This document shows, piece after piece, positions 56,219 to 64,000 of a stretch of DNA of 64,000 nt. Source of the DNA: Pseudomonas paraeruginosa PA7 (GTDB lineage Bacteria; Pseudomonadota; Gammaproteobacteria; Pseudomonadales; Pseudomonadaceae); assembly GCF_000017205.1 (NCBI RefSeq), contig NC_009656.1:1182001-1246000 (forward strand). The letters run 5' to 3'. Both the position numbers and the translations under genes were made by a program. How positions within the stretch are numbered: position 1 is the stretch's first letter; each line of letters starts with the position of its first letter. Under the pieces are notes generated by a model. It saw nothing but the letters and a program-made list of their open reading frames with translations, was not told the DNA's origin and did no database searches.

Positions 56219-56232
56219 TTGATTCCTATCAA
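56219..56232. promoter_or_regulatory. Perfect Anr box of the narK1 operon
   Basis: TTGATTCCTATCAA matches the Anr/FNR consensus exactly. It is centred about 70 bp before the narK1 ATG and 38 bp from the NarL site, consistent with joint oxygen and nitrate control of narK1K2GHJI. Confidence 0.9.
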
Positions 56233-56294
56233 ATTTGCATAGGAACGCCTTCCCTAGGCTCTCGCTGAACGCTGTCCGTGCAGAGAGTTTAGCC

Positions 56295-57590
56295 ATGGCT
56301 TCCCTACGTCAGAAACAGTACTCCGTCCTCGGCATGAGTACCTTGTCCTTCGCGGTGAATTTCGCCGTGTGGACGATGTTTTCGATCATCGGCATCCGCA
56401 TCAAGGACGAGCTCGGCCTGAGCGAATCCCAGTTCGGCCTGATGGTCGCCCTGCCGATCCTCACCGGCTCCCTGGTGCGCCTGCCGCTGGGCCTGATCAC
56501 CGACCGCTTCGGCGGCCGCATCGTGTTCTTCATCCACATGCTGCTGGTGGCCATCCCCATCTACGGCCTGGCCTTCGCCAGCCAGTACTGGCACTACCTG
56601 GTGCTCGGCCTGTTCGTCGGCCTGGCCGGCGGCTCCTTCGCGGTCGGCATCGCCTATACCTCGGCCTGGTTCGAGAAGGAGCGCCAGGGCACCGCGATGG
56701 GCATCTTCGGTGCCGGCAATGCCGGCGCGGCGATCACCAACCTGGTGGCGCCGATGATCGTGGTCGCCTTCGGCTGGCGCATGGTGCCGCAGGTCTACTC
56801 GGTGGCCATGCTGGTCACCGCCGTGCTGTTCTGGCTGTTCACCTGGACCGACCCGGCGCACCTCAAGGGGGCCGCCGAGGCCAGCCAGCGGCCGACCCTG
56901 GCCAGGCAACTGGCGCCGCTCGGCGAGCTGCGCGTGTGGCGCTTCGGCCTGTACTACTTCTTCGTCTTCGGCGGTTTCGTCGCCCTGGCCCTGTGGCTGC
57001 CGAAGTACTACATCGCCGAGTACGGCCTGGACCTGAAGACCGCGTCCTTCATCACCATGCTGTTCACCCTGCCGTCCGGCCTGATCCGCGCCCTCGGCGG
57101 CTGGTTCAGCGACCACTACGGCGCGCGCTCGGTGAACTGGGGCGTGTTCTGGGTCTGCCTGGTGTGCCTGTTCTTCCTCTCCTACCCGCAGACCACCATG
57201 ACCATCCACGGCATCCAGGGCGACCTCAGCCTGGGCATCGGCTTGAACGTCTGGCTGTTCACCTTCCTGGTGTTCGTCGTCGGCATCGCCCAGGGCTTCG
57301 GCAAGGCCAGCGTGTACCGGATCATCCACGACTACTACCCGAGCAACATGGGCACCGTCGGCGGCATGGTCGGGGTGATCGGCGGCCTCGGCGGCTTCTG
57401 CCTGCCGATCCTGTTCGGCTACGCCGCCGACCACATCGGCGTGCGCTCCTCCTGCTTCATGCTGCTGTTCGGCCTGACCGTGGTCTGCATGGTCTGGATG
57501 CACTACGCGATCAAGCAGCAACGCCGCATCGACGGCCAGGCCGCCTCGGCCGACGTCGACCTTCCTCCCACCCTTCCCACCCACTCCTGA
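56295..57590 (+). CDS. narK1: Nitrate/nitrite transporter NarK1
   Basis: A 431-residue, 12-helix MFS nitrate porter. The first helix region is FAVNFAVWTMFSIIG, and the nitrate signature AGNAGAAITNLVAP is in helix 5. The later GMVGVIGGLGGFCLPI is the second nitrate signature. NarK1-type proteins are usually nitrate/H+ symporters. The ATG at 56295 begins MASLRQKQYS. It is followed 12 bp later by narK2. It corresponds to PA3877. Confidence 0.94.
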   Translation: MASLRQKQYSVLGMSTLSFAVNFAVWTMFSIIGIRIKDELGLSESQFGLMVALPILTGSLVRLPLGLITDRFGGRIVFFIHMLLVAIPIYGLAFASQYWHYLVLGLFVGLAGGSFAVGIAYTSAWFEKERQGTAMGIFGAGNAGAAITNLVAPMIVVAFGWRMVPQVYSVAMLVTAVLFWLFTWTDPAHLKGAAEASQRPTLARQLAPLGELRVWRFGLYYFFVFGGFVALALWLPKYYIAEYGLDLKTASFITMLFTLPSGLIRALGGWFSDHYGARSVNWGVFWVCLVCLFFLSYPQTTMTIHGIQGDLSLGIGLNVWLFTFLVFVVGIAQGFGKASVYRIIHDYYPSNMGTVGGMVGVIGGLGGFCLPILFGYAADHIGVRSSCFMLLFGLTVVCMVWMHYAIKQQRRIDGQAASADVDLPPTLPTHS

Positions 57591-57602
57591 GGTAATGCCG
57601 TC

Positions 57603-59009
57603 ATGGGCATGATCGCCAATACCCAACTGAAAGCCGCGCGGGGGCCGCTGCTGCTCGACTGGCGCCCCGAGGACCCCGAGTTCTGGGCGCGCAGCGGCAA
57701 GCGCATCGCCAGCCGCAACCTGTGGATCTCGATTCCCGCGCTGCTGCTCGCCTTCGCCGTGTGGATGATCTGGAGCACGGTGACCGTGCGCCTGAACAGC
57801 GCCGGCTTCGCCTTCAGCAACGACCAGCTGTTCCTGCTCGCGGCGCTGCCGTCGATCTCCGGCGCCACCCTGCGGGTGTTCTATTCGTTCATGGTGCCGA
57901 TCTTCGGCGGCCGTCGCTGGACCGCCCTGAGCACCGCCTCGATGCTGATCCCGTGCATCTGGCTGGGCTTCGCCGTGCAGGACCCGAGCACCCCGTACTG
58001 GGTGTTCGCCCTGATCGCGCTGCTCTGCGGCTTCGGCGGCGGCAACTTCGCCTCGAGCATGTCCAACATCAGCTTCTTCTATCCGAAGAGCCAGCAGGGC
58101 ACCGCCCTCGGCCTGAACGCCGGGCTCGGCAACCTCGGCGTCTCGGTGATGCAGTTCGCCGTGCCGCTGGCGGTGGCCGGCGGCCTGTTCGGCGCCTTCG
58201 GCGGCGAGCCGCAGCAGCTCGGCGACGGCGGCCGCCTGTGGCTGCAGAACGCCGGCTGGATCTGGGTGCCGTTCATCGCCGTGGTATCGGTCGCGGCCTG
58301 GTTCGGGATGAACGACATCGCCGACGCCAAGGCCTCGTTCCGCGACCAGGCGGTGATCTTCAAGCGCAAGCACAACTGGCTGATGTGCTGGCTGTACGTG
58401 GCCACCTTCGGCTCCTTCATCGGCTTCTCGGCCGGCTTCGCGATGCTCAGCAAGACCCAGTTCCCCGACGTCAACCCGCTGCAATACGCCTTCCTCGGTC
58501 CGCTGGTGGGCGCCCTCAGCCGGCCCCTGGGCGGCTGGCTGGCGGACAAGTTCGGCGGCGCGCGGATCACCCTGTGGAACTACGCGCTGATGATCGGCGG
58601 GGTGTTCGCGGTGATCGCCTTCCTGCCGGGCGACGGCGGCCAGGGCAACTTCTTCGGCTTCCTTGGCGCCTTCATCCTGCTGTTCTTCTTCGCCGGCATC
58701 GGCAACGGCTCCACCTTCCGCATGATCCCGGTGATCTTCCGCAACGAGTGGGCCCGGCGGGTGCGCGACGGCCAGGCCGACGAAGCCGGCGCGGCGCGCA
58801 ACGCGAGCATGGAGTCGGCCGCGGTGATCGGCTTCTCCGCCGCCATCGGCGCCTTCGGCGGGTTCTTCATCCCGAAGGCGTTCGGCACCTCGCTGCACAT
58901 GACCGGCAGCGCCGAGGGCGCCCTCTACGTGTTCATCGCCTACTACCTGAGCTGCATCGTCGCCACCTGGTGGTGGTACGCGCGCAAGGGTGCGGAGAGT
59001 CCCTGTTGA
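57603..59009 (+). CDS. narK2: Nitrate/nitrite transporter NarK2
   Basis: A 468-residue MFS porter of the nitrate/nitrite antiporter subtype. It carries the two nitrate signatures GLNAGLGNLGVSVMQF and AVIGFSAAIGAFGGFFIPK. The N-terminal soluble part (DWRPEDPEFWARSGKRIASRN) is typical of the second NarK of fused or paired systems. NarK1 and NarK2 together import nitrate and export nitrite. In P. aeruginosa NarK2 has been reported as the main contributor to nitrate respiration. It corresponds to PA3876. Confidence 0.94.
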   Translation: MGMIANTQLKAARGPLLLDWRPEDPEFWARSGKRIASRNLWISIPALLLAFAVWMIWSTVTVRLNSAGFAFSNDQLFLLAALPSISGATLRVFYSFMVPIFGGRRWTALSTASMLIPCIWLGFAVQDPSTPYWVFALIALLCGFGGGNFASSMSNISFFYPKSQQGTALGLNAGLGNLGVSVMQFAVPLAVAGGLFGAFGGEPQQLGDGGRLWLQNAGWIWVPFIAVVSVAAWFGMNDIADAKASFRDQAVIFKRKHNWLMCWLYVATFGSFIGFSAGFAMLSKTQFPDVNPLQYAFLGPLVGALSRPLGGWLADKFGGARITLWNYALMIGGVFAVIAFLPGDGGQGNFFGFLGAFILLFFFAGIGNGSTFRMIPVIFRNEWARRVRDGQADEAGAARNASMESAAVIGFSAAIGAFGGFFIPKAFGTSLHMTGSAEGALYVFIAYYLSCIVATWWWYARKGAESPC

Positions 59010-59084
59010 GACCGTCGGCAGCAGCCCGCGGCAACCCCTGATTAGCGTTGTAACGCCCGGCACAGACCGGGTGAGGAGATCAAG

Positions 59085-62000
59085 ATGAGTCACCTGCTCG
59101 ACCGCCTGCAGTTCTTCAAGAAGAAGCAGGGCGAATTCGCCGATGGCCACGGCGAGACCAGCAACGAGAGCCGCGCCTGGGAAGGCGCCTACCGGCAGCG
59201 CTGGCAGCACGACAAGATCGTGCGCTCCACCCACGGGGTGAACTGCACCGGTTCCTGCTCCTGGAAGATCTACGTGAAGAACGGCCTGATCACCTGGGAA
59301 ACCCAGCAGACCGACTACCCGCGCACCCGTCCGGACCTGCCCAACCACGAGCCGCGCGGCTGCCCGCGCGGGGCCAGCTACTCCTGGTACATCTACAGCG
59401 CCAACCGCCTGAAGTACCCGAAGGTGCGCAAGCCGCTGCTCAAGCTCTGGCGCGAGGCGCGGGCACGGCACGGCGACCCGGTGGACGCCTGGGCCAGCAT
59501 CGTCGAGGACGCCGCCAAGGCGAAGAGCTACAAGAGCCAGCGCGGCCTGGGCGGCTTCGTCCGCTCCAGCTGGGACGAAGTCACCGAGATCATCGCCGCG
59601 GCCAACGTCTACACCGCCAAGACCTACGGTCCGGACCGGGTGATCGGCTTCTCGCCGATCCCGGCCATGTCGATGGTCAGCTACGCCGCCGGCGCCCGCT
59701 ACCTGTCGCTGATCGGCGGGGTCTGCCTGAGCTTCTACGACTGGTACTGCGACCTGCCGCCGGCCAGCCCGCAGATCTGGGGCGAGCAGACCGACGTGCC
59801 GGAGTCGGCCGACTGGTACAACTCCAGCTACATCATCGCCTGGGGCTCCAACGTGCCGCAGACGCGGACCCCGGACGCGCACTTCTTCACCGAGGTGCGC
59901 TACAAGGGCACCAAGACCGTCTCCATCACCCCGGACTATTCCGAGGTGGCCAAGCTCACCGACCTCTGGCTCAACCCCAAGCAGGGCACCGACGCCGCGC
60001 TGGGCATGGCCTTCGGTCACGTGATCCTGAAGGAGTTCCACCTCGACCGGCCGAGCGCCTATTTCGTCGACTACTGCCGCCAGTACACCGACATGCCGAT
60101 GCTGGTGTTGCTGGAGGAACACGCCGGCGGCGCGTTCAAGCCGACCCGCTACCTGCGCGCCGCCGACCTGGCGGACAACCTCGGCCAGGACAACAACCCC
60201 GAGTGGAAGACCATCGCCTACGACGAGCGCAGCGGCGGGCTGGTCTCGCCCACCGGCGCCATCGGCTACCGCTGGGGCGAGTCGGGCAAGTGGAACATCG
60301 CCGAGCTGGACGGCAGGAGCGGTGACCAGACGCGCCTGCAACTGTCGCTGCTCGATGGCCCGGAACATGCCTGCGAGGTGGCCTTCCCGTATTTCGCCGG
60401 GCAGGAGCACCCGCACTTCAAGGGCGTCGCCAACGACGAGGTACTGCTGCGCCGGGTGCCGTTCCGCGAGATCGTCGCGGCGGACGGCAAGCGCCTGCGG
60501 GTGGCCACCGTCTACGACCTGCAGATGGCCAACTACAGCATCGACCGCGGCCTGGGCGGCGACAACGTGGCGACCTCCTACGAGGACGCCGACACGCCCT
60601 ATACCCCGGCCTGGCAGGAGCGCATCACCGGCGTTCCGGCGGCGCGCGCGACGCAGGTCGCCCGCGAGTTCGCCGACAGCGCCGACAAGACCCGCGGCAA
60701 GGCGATGGTGATCATCGGTGCGGCGATGAACCACTGGTACCACATGGACATGAACTACCGCGCAGTCATCAACATGCTGATGATGTGCGGCTGCATCGGC
60801 CAGAGCGGCGGCGGCTGGGCGCACTATGTCGGCCAGGAGAAGCTGCGCCCGCAGACCGGCTGGGCGCCGCTGGCCTTCGGCCTGGACTGGAGCCGGCCGC
60901 CGCGGCAGATGAACGGCACCAGCTTCTTCTACCTGCACAGCTCGCAATGGCGCCACGAGAAGCTGTCGATGCACGAGGTGCTGTCGCCGCTGGCCGACGC
61001 CAGCCGCTTCGCCGAACACGCCCTGGACTACAACATCCAGGCCGAACGCCTCGGCTGGCTGCCGTCGGCGCCGCAACTGAACCGCAACCCGCTGCGCATC
61101 GCCGCCGAGGCCGAGGCCGCCGGCCTGCCGGTCGCTGACTATGTGGTGCGCGAACTGAAGAGCGGCGGCCTGCGCTTCGCCAGCGAATCGCCGGACGATC
61201 CGCAGAACTTCCCGCGCAACATGTTCATCTGGCGCTCCAACCTGCTGGGCTCCTCCGGCAAGGGCCACGAGTACATGCTCAAGTACCTGCTCGGGGCGAA
61301 GAACGGGGTGATGAACGATGACCTCGGCAAGGCCGGCGGTCCGCGTCCCACCGAGGTCGACTGGGTCGACGACGGTGCCGAGGGCAAGCTCGACCTGGTC
61401 ACCACCCTGGACTTCCGCATGTCCTCCACCTGCATGTACTCGGACATCGTCCTGCCGACCGCTACCTGGTACGAGAAGGACGACCTCAACACCTCCGACA
61501 TGCACCCCTTCATCCATCCGCTGTCGGCGGCCACCGATCCGGCCTGGGAAGCCAGGAGCGACTGGGAGATCTACAAGGCCATCGCGAAGAAGTTCTCCGC
61601 CGTCGCCGAAGGCCACCTCGGCGTGGAGCAGGACCTGGTCACGGTGCCGCTGCTGCACGACACCCCCACCGAGCTGGCGCAGCCGTTCGGCGGCGACGGC
61701 CATGACTGGAAGAAGGGCGAGTGCGAGCCGATGCCGGGACGCAACCTGCCGACGCTGCACCTGGTCGAGCGCGACTACCCGAACGTCTACCGCAAGTTCA
61801 CCTCGCTCGGTCCGCTGCTGGACAAGCTGGGCAACGGCGGCAAGGGCATCGGCTGGAACACCGAGAAGGAAGTGAAGCTGGTCGGCGACCTCAACCATCG
61901 CGTCGTCGAGAGCGGCGTCAGCCAGGGCCGCCCGCGCATCGACAGCGCCATCGACGCCGCCGAGGTGGTCCTCGCCCTGGCTCCGGAAACCAACGGCCAG

Positions 62001-62870
62001 GTCGCGGTCAAGGCCTGGGAAGCGCTGTCGAAGATCACCGGCCGCGAGCATGCCCACCTGGCGCTGCCCAAGGAAGACGAGAAGATCCGCTTCCGCGACA
62101 TCCAGGTGCAGCCGCGCAAGATCATCTCCAGCCCGACCTGGTCCGGCCTCGAGGACGAGCACGTCAGCTACAACGCCGGCTACACCAACGTCCACGAGCT
62201 GATCCCGTGGCGCACCATCACCGGTCGCCAGCAGTTCTACCAGGACCACCCGTGGATGCAGGCGTTCGGCGAAGGCTTCGTCAGCTACCGGCCGCCGGTC
62301 AACACCCGGACCACCGAGAAGCTGTTGAACAGGAAGCCCAACGGCAACCCGGAGATCACCCTGAACTGGATCACCCCGCACCAGAAGTGGGGCATCCACT
62401 CCACCTACAGCGACAACCTGCTGATGCTCACCCTGTCGCGCGGCGGTCCGATCATCTGGCTCAGCGAGCACGACGCGGCCAGGGCCGGGATCGTCGATAA
62501 CGACTGGGTCGAGGTGTTCAACGCCAACGGCGCGGCGACCTGCCGCGCGGTGGTCAGCCAGCGGGTCAAGGACGGCATGGTGATGATGTACCACGCCCAG
62601 GAACGCATCGTGAACGTACCCGGCAGCGAGACCACCGGCACCCGTGGCGGCCACCACAACTCGGTGACCCGCGTGGTGCTCAAGCCCACCCACATGATCG
62701 GCGGCTACGCCCAGCAGGCCTGGGGCTTCAACTACTACGGCACGGTCGGCTGCAACCGCGACGAGTTCGTCGTGGTGCGCAAGATGAGCAAGGTCGACTG
62801 GCTGGACGAACCCCGCCACGGCGGACTCGGCGGCGACGCCCTGCCGCAACCGCTGCCCCAGGACATTTGA
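59085..62870 (+). CDS. narG: Respiratory nitrate reductase alpha subunit NarG
   Basis: A 1261-residue cytoplasmic-facing catalytic subunit that reduces nitrate to nitrite at a molybdenum bis-MGD centre. The FS0 [4Fe-4S] ligands are His50, Cys54, Cys58 and Cys93 (HGVNCTGSCSW and RGCPRGASYSW). Asp223 in YCDLPPASPQ is the expected Mo ligand. There is no Tat signal, only the vestigial N-terminus of NarG. GAGGAG precedes the ATG. It needs MoaC/D/E, MoaB1 and MoeA1 encoded elsewhere in this window. It corresponds to PA3875. Confidence 0.97.
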   Translation: MSHLLDRLQFFKKKQGEFADGHGETSNESRAWEGAYRQRWQHDKIVRSTHGVNCTGSCSWKIYVKNGLITWETQQTDYPRTRPDLPNHEPRGCPRGASYSWYIYSANRLKYPKVRKPLLKLWREARARHGDPVDAWASIVEDAAKAKSYKSQRGLGGFVRSSWDEVTEIIAAANVYTAKTYGPDRVIGFSPIPAMSMVSYAAGARYLSLIGGVCLSFYDWYCDLPPASPQIWGEQTDVPESADWYNSSYIIAWGSNVPQTRTPDAHFFTEVRYKGTKTVSITPDYSEVAKLTDLWLNPKQGTDAALGMAFGHVILKEFHLDRPSAYFVDYCRQYTDMPMLVLLEEHAGGAFKPTRYLRAADLADNLGQDNNPEWKTIAYDERSGGLVSPTGAIGYRWGESGKWNIAELDGRSGDQTRLQLSLLDGPEHACEVAFPYFAGQEHPHFKGVANDEVLLRRVPFREIVAADGKRLRVATVYDLQMANYSIDRGLGGDNVATSYEDADTPYTPAWQERITGVPAARATQVAREFADSADKTRGKAMVIIGAAMNHWYHMDMNYRAVINMLMMCGCIGQSGGGWAHYVGQEKLRPQTGWAPLAFGLDWSRPPRQMNGTSFFYLHSSQWRHEKLSMHEVLSPLADASRFAEHALDYNIQAERLGWLPSAPQLNRNPLRIAAEAEAAGLPVADYVVRELKSGGLRFASESPDDPQNFPRNMFIWRSNLLGSSGKGHEYMLKYLLGAKNGVMNDDLGKAGGPRPTEVDWVDDGAEGKLDLVTTLDFRMSSTCMYSDIVLPTATWYEKDDLNTSDMHPFIHPLSAATDPAWEARSDWEIYKAIAKKFSAVAEGHLGVEQDLVTVPLLHDTPTELAQPFGGDGHDWKKGECEPMPGRNLPTLHLVERDYPNVYRKFTSLGPLLDKLGNGGKGIGWNTEKEVKLVGDLNHRVVESGVSQGRPRIDSAIDAAEVVLALAPETNGQVAVKAWEALSKITGREHAHLALPKEDEKIRFRDIQVQPRKIISSPTWSGLEDEHVSYNAGYTNVHELIPWRTITGRQQFYQDHPWMQAFGEGFVSYRPPVNTRTTEKLLNRKPNGNPEITLNWITPHQKWGIHSTYSDNLLMLTLSRGGPIIWLSEHDAARAGIVDNDWVEVFNANGAATCRAVVSQRVKDGMVMMYHAQERIVNVPGSETTGTRGGHHNSVTRVVLKPTHMIGGYAQQAWGFNYYGTVGCNRDEFVVVRKMSKVDWLDEPRHGGLGGDALPQPLPQDI

Positions 62871-62881
62871 GGAGAGACGCC

Positions 62882-64000
62882 ATGAAAATTCGTTCGCAAG
62901 TCGGCATGGTGCTGAACCTCGACAAATGCATCGGTTGCCACACCTGCTCGATCACCTGCAAGAACGTCTGGACCAGCCGCGAAGGCATGGAGTACGCCTG
63001 GTTCAACAACGTCGAGACCAAGCCCGGAATCGGCTACCCGAAGGAATGGGAAAACCAGGAGAAGTGGAAGGGCGGCTGGGTGCGCGCGGCGGACGGTTCG
63101 ATCCGCCCGCGCATCGGCGGCAAGTTCCGCGTGCTGGCGAACATCTTCGCCAACCCGGACCTGCCCGAGATCGACGACTACTACGAACCGTTCGACTTCG
63201 ACTACCAGCACCTGCATACCGCGCCCAAGGCTGAACACCAGCCGGTGGCGCGCCCGCGCTCGCTGGTCTCCGGGCAGCGCATGGAGAAGATCGAGTGGGG
63301 CCCGAACTGGGAGGAGATCCTCGGCACCGAGTTCGCCAAGCGGCGCAAGGACAAGAACTTCGACCAGGTCCAGGCGGACATCTACGGTGAGTACGAGAAC
63401 ACCTTCATGATGTACCTGCCGCGCCTCTGCGAGCACTGCCTGAACCCGGCGTGCGTGGCGTCCTGCCCGAGCGGGGCGATCTACAAGCGCGAGGAGGACG
63501 GCATCGTCCTGATCGACCAGGACAAGTGCCGCGGCTGGCGGATGTGCATCTCCGGCTGCCCGTACAAGAAGATCTATTTCAACTGGAAGAGCGGCAAGTC
63601 CGAGAAGTGCATCTTCTGCTACCCGCGCATCGAGGCCGGCCAGCCCACCGTCTGCTCGGAGACCTGCGTCGGGCGCATCCGCTACCTCGGCGTGCTGCTC
63701 TACGACGCCGACCGCATCCACGAAGTGGCCAGTTGCGAGAACGAGCGCGAGCTGTACGAGAAGCAGCTGGAGATCTTCCTCGATCCGTTCGACCCGGCGG
63801 TGATCGCCCAGGCGCGCAAGGACGGGGTGGCCGACAGCGTCATCGAGGCGGCGCAGAAGTCGCCGGTGTACAAGCTGGCGATGGACTGGAAGCTGGCCCT
63901 GCCGCTGCACCCGGAATACCGCACGCTGCCGATGGTCTGGTACGTGCCGCCGCTGTCGCCGATCCAGAACGCCGCCGCCGAGGGGCACATCGGCAGCGAC
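62882..64000 (+). CDS. narH: Respiratory nitrate reductase beta subunit NarH (partial)
   Basis: The first 373 residues of the iron-sulfur electron-transfer subunit; the frame is still open at the window end (family length about 510). Cys16, 19, 22 and 26 begin the first cluster set (CIGCHTCSITCKN). Further sets are CEHCLNPACVASCP, CRGWRMCISGCPYKK and CIFCYPRIEAGQPTVC. The Trp in CRGW in place of a Cys is the known mark of the [3Fe-4S] centre. It passes electrons from NarI to NarG. It corresponds to PA3874. Confidence 0.97.
   Translation, partial: MKIRSQVGMVLNLDKCIGCHTCSITCKNVWTSREGMEYAWFNNVETKPGIGYPKEWENQEKWKGGWVRAADGSIRPRIGGKFRVLANIFANPDLPEIDDYYEPFDFDYQHLHTAPKAEHQPVARPRSLVSGQRMEKIEWGPNWEEILGTEFAKRRKDKNFDQVQADIYGEYENTFMMYLPRLCEHCLNPACVASCPSGAIYKREEDGIVLIDQDKCRGWRMCISGCPYKKIYFNWKSGKSEKCIFCYPRIEAGQPTVCSETCVGRIRYLGVLLYDADRIHEVASCENERELYEKQLEIFLDPFDPAVIAQARKDGVADSVIEAAQKSPVYKLAMDWKLALPLHPEYRTLPMVWYVPPLSPIQNAAAEGHIGSD

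Noticed and set aside
56304..62849. A 2181-codon open frame antisense to narK1-narK2-narG
   Set aside because: High GC content removes stop codons from antisense frames. The sense genes have full family motifs, while the antisense translation is low-complexity and rich in Ala, Gly, Arg and His.

Overview
The window is a GC-rich bacterial chromosome segment whose gene content and order match Pseudomonas aeruginosa. It reads as the stretch from about PA3926 to PA3874 of strain PAO1, in reverse of PAO1 numbering. Locus tags are recalled from memory, not searched. Coding density is high, most operons have 4-bp ATGA overlaps, and Anr, NarL, Fur and CueR sites can be read by eye.

Layout. (1) 1-11 kb: an MFS exporter, a thiolase divergent from an acyl-CoA synthetase, a DUF1302 and a DUF1329 envelope protein, and a MalT-type LuxR regulator; this looks like a lipid or hydrophobic-acid module. 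(2) 11-15.3 kb: the copper-exporting ATPase CueA with its operator, and a PIN-PhoH ATPase. (3) 15.5-21.2 kb: molybdenum cofactor genes moaC-moaD-moaE and moaB1-moeA1, then ubiU-ubiV-ubiT for O2-independent ubiquinone synthesis behind an Anr box. (4) 21.2-23.5 kb: an accessory, mostly non-coding island with an orphan type I-F CRISPR array (leader, six perfect repeats, then two decayed repeats). The array is interrupted by a roughly 350-bp dispersed repeat that has an inverted copy upstream. A small orphan gene with a 5' hairpin also lies here. No cas genes are present. (5) 23.5-29.9 kb: the extracellular DNA degradation pair eddA-eddB, release factor 3 (prfC) and the lysozyme inhibitor Ivy. The type VI effector block I remember between prfC and eddB in PAO1 is absent; the two genes are about 170 bp apart. 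(6) 30-43 kb: a fecI-fecR-fecA signalling and uptake system with a Fur box, AraC and LysR regulators, a DMT transporter, a 2-hydroxyacid dehydrogenase and a four-gene FUSC/HlyD/OMF efflux operon. (7) 43-53 kb: the opuC osmoprotectant ABC transporter, NhaP antiporter, a HAD phosphatase, TpbA and several small membrane or enzyme genes. (8) 53-64 kb: a DGC-domain protein behind an Anr box, narL-narX, and divergent narK1-narK2-narG-narH, with narH cut by the window end.

How it works together. The window is dominated by anaerobic nitrate respiration: sensor pair NarXL, transporters NarK1/K2, enzyme NarGH, the Mo cofactor the enzyme needs, and the quinone made without oxygen that feeds it electrons. 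Candidate Anr and NarL sites tie these separate operons together. The most distinctive strain-specific feature is the cas-less, repeat-split CRISPR locus beside eddAB.
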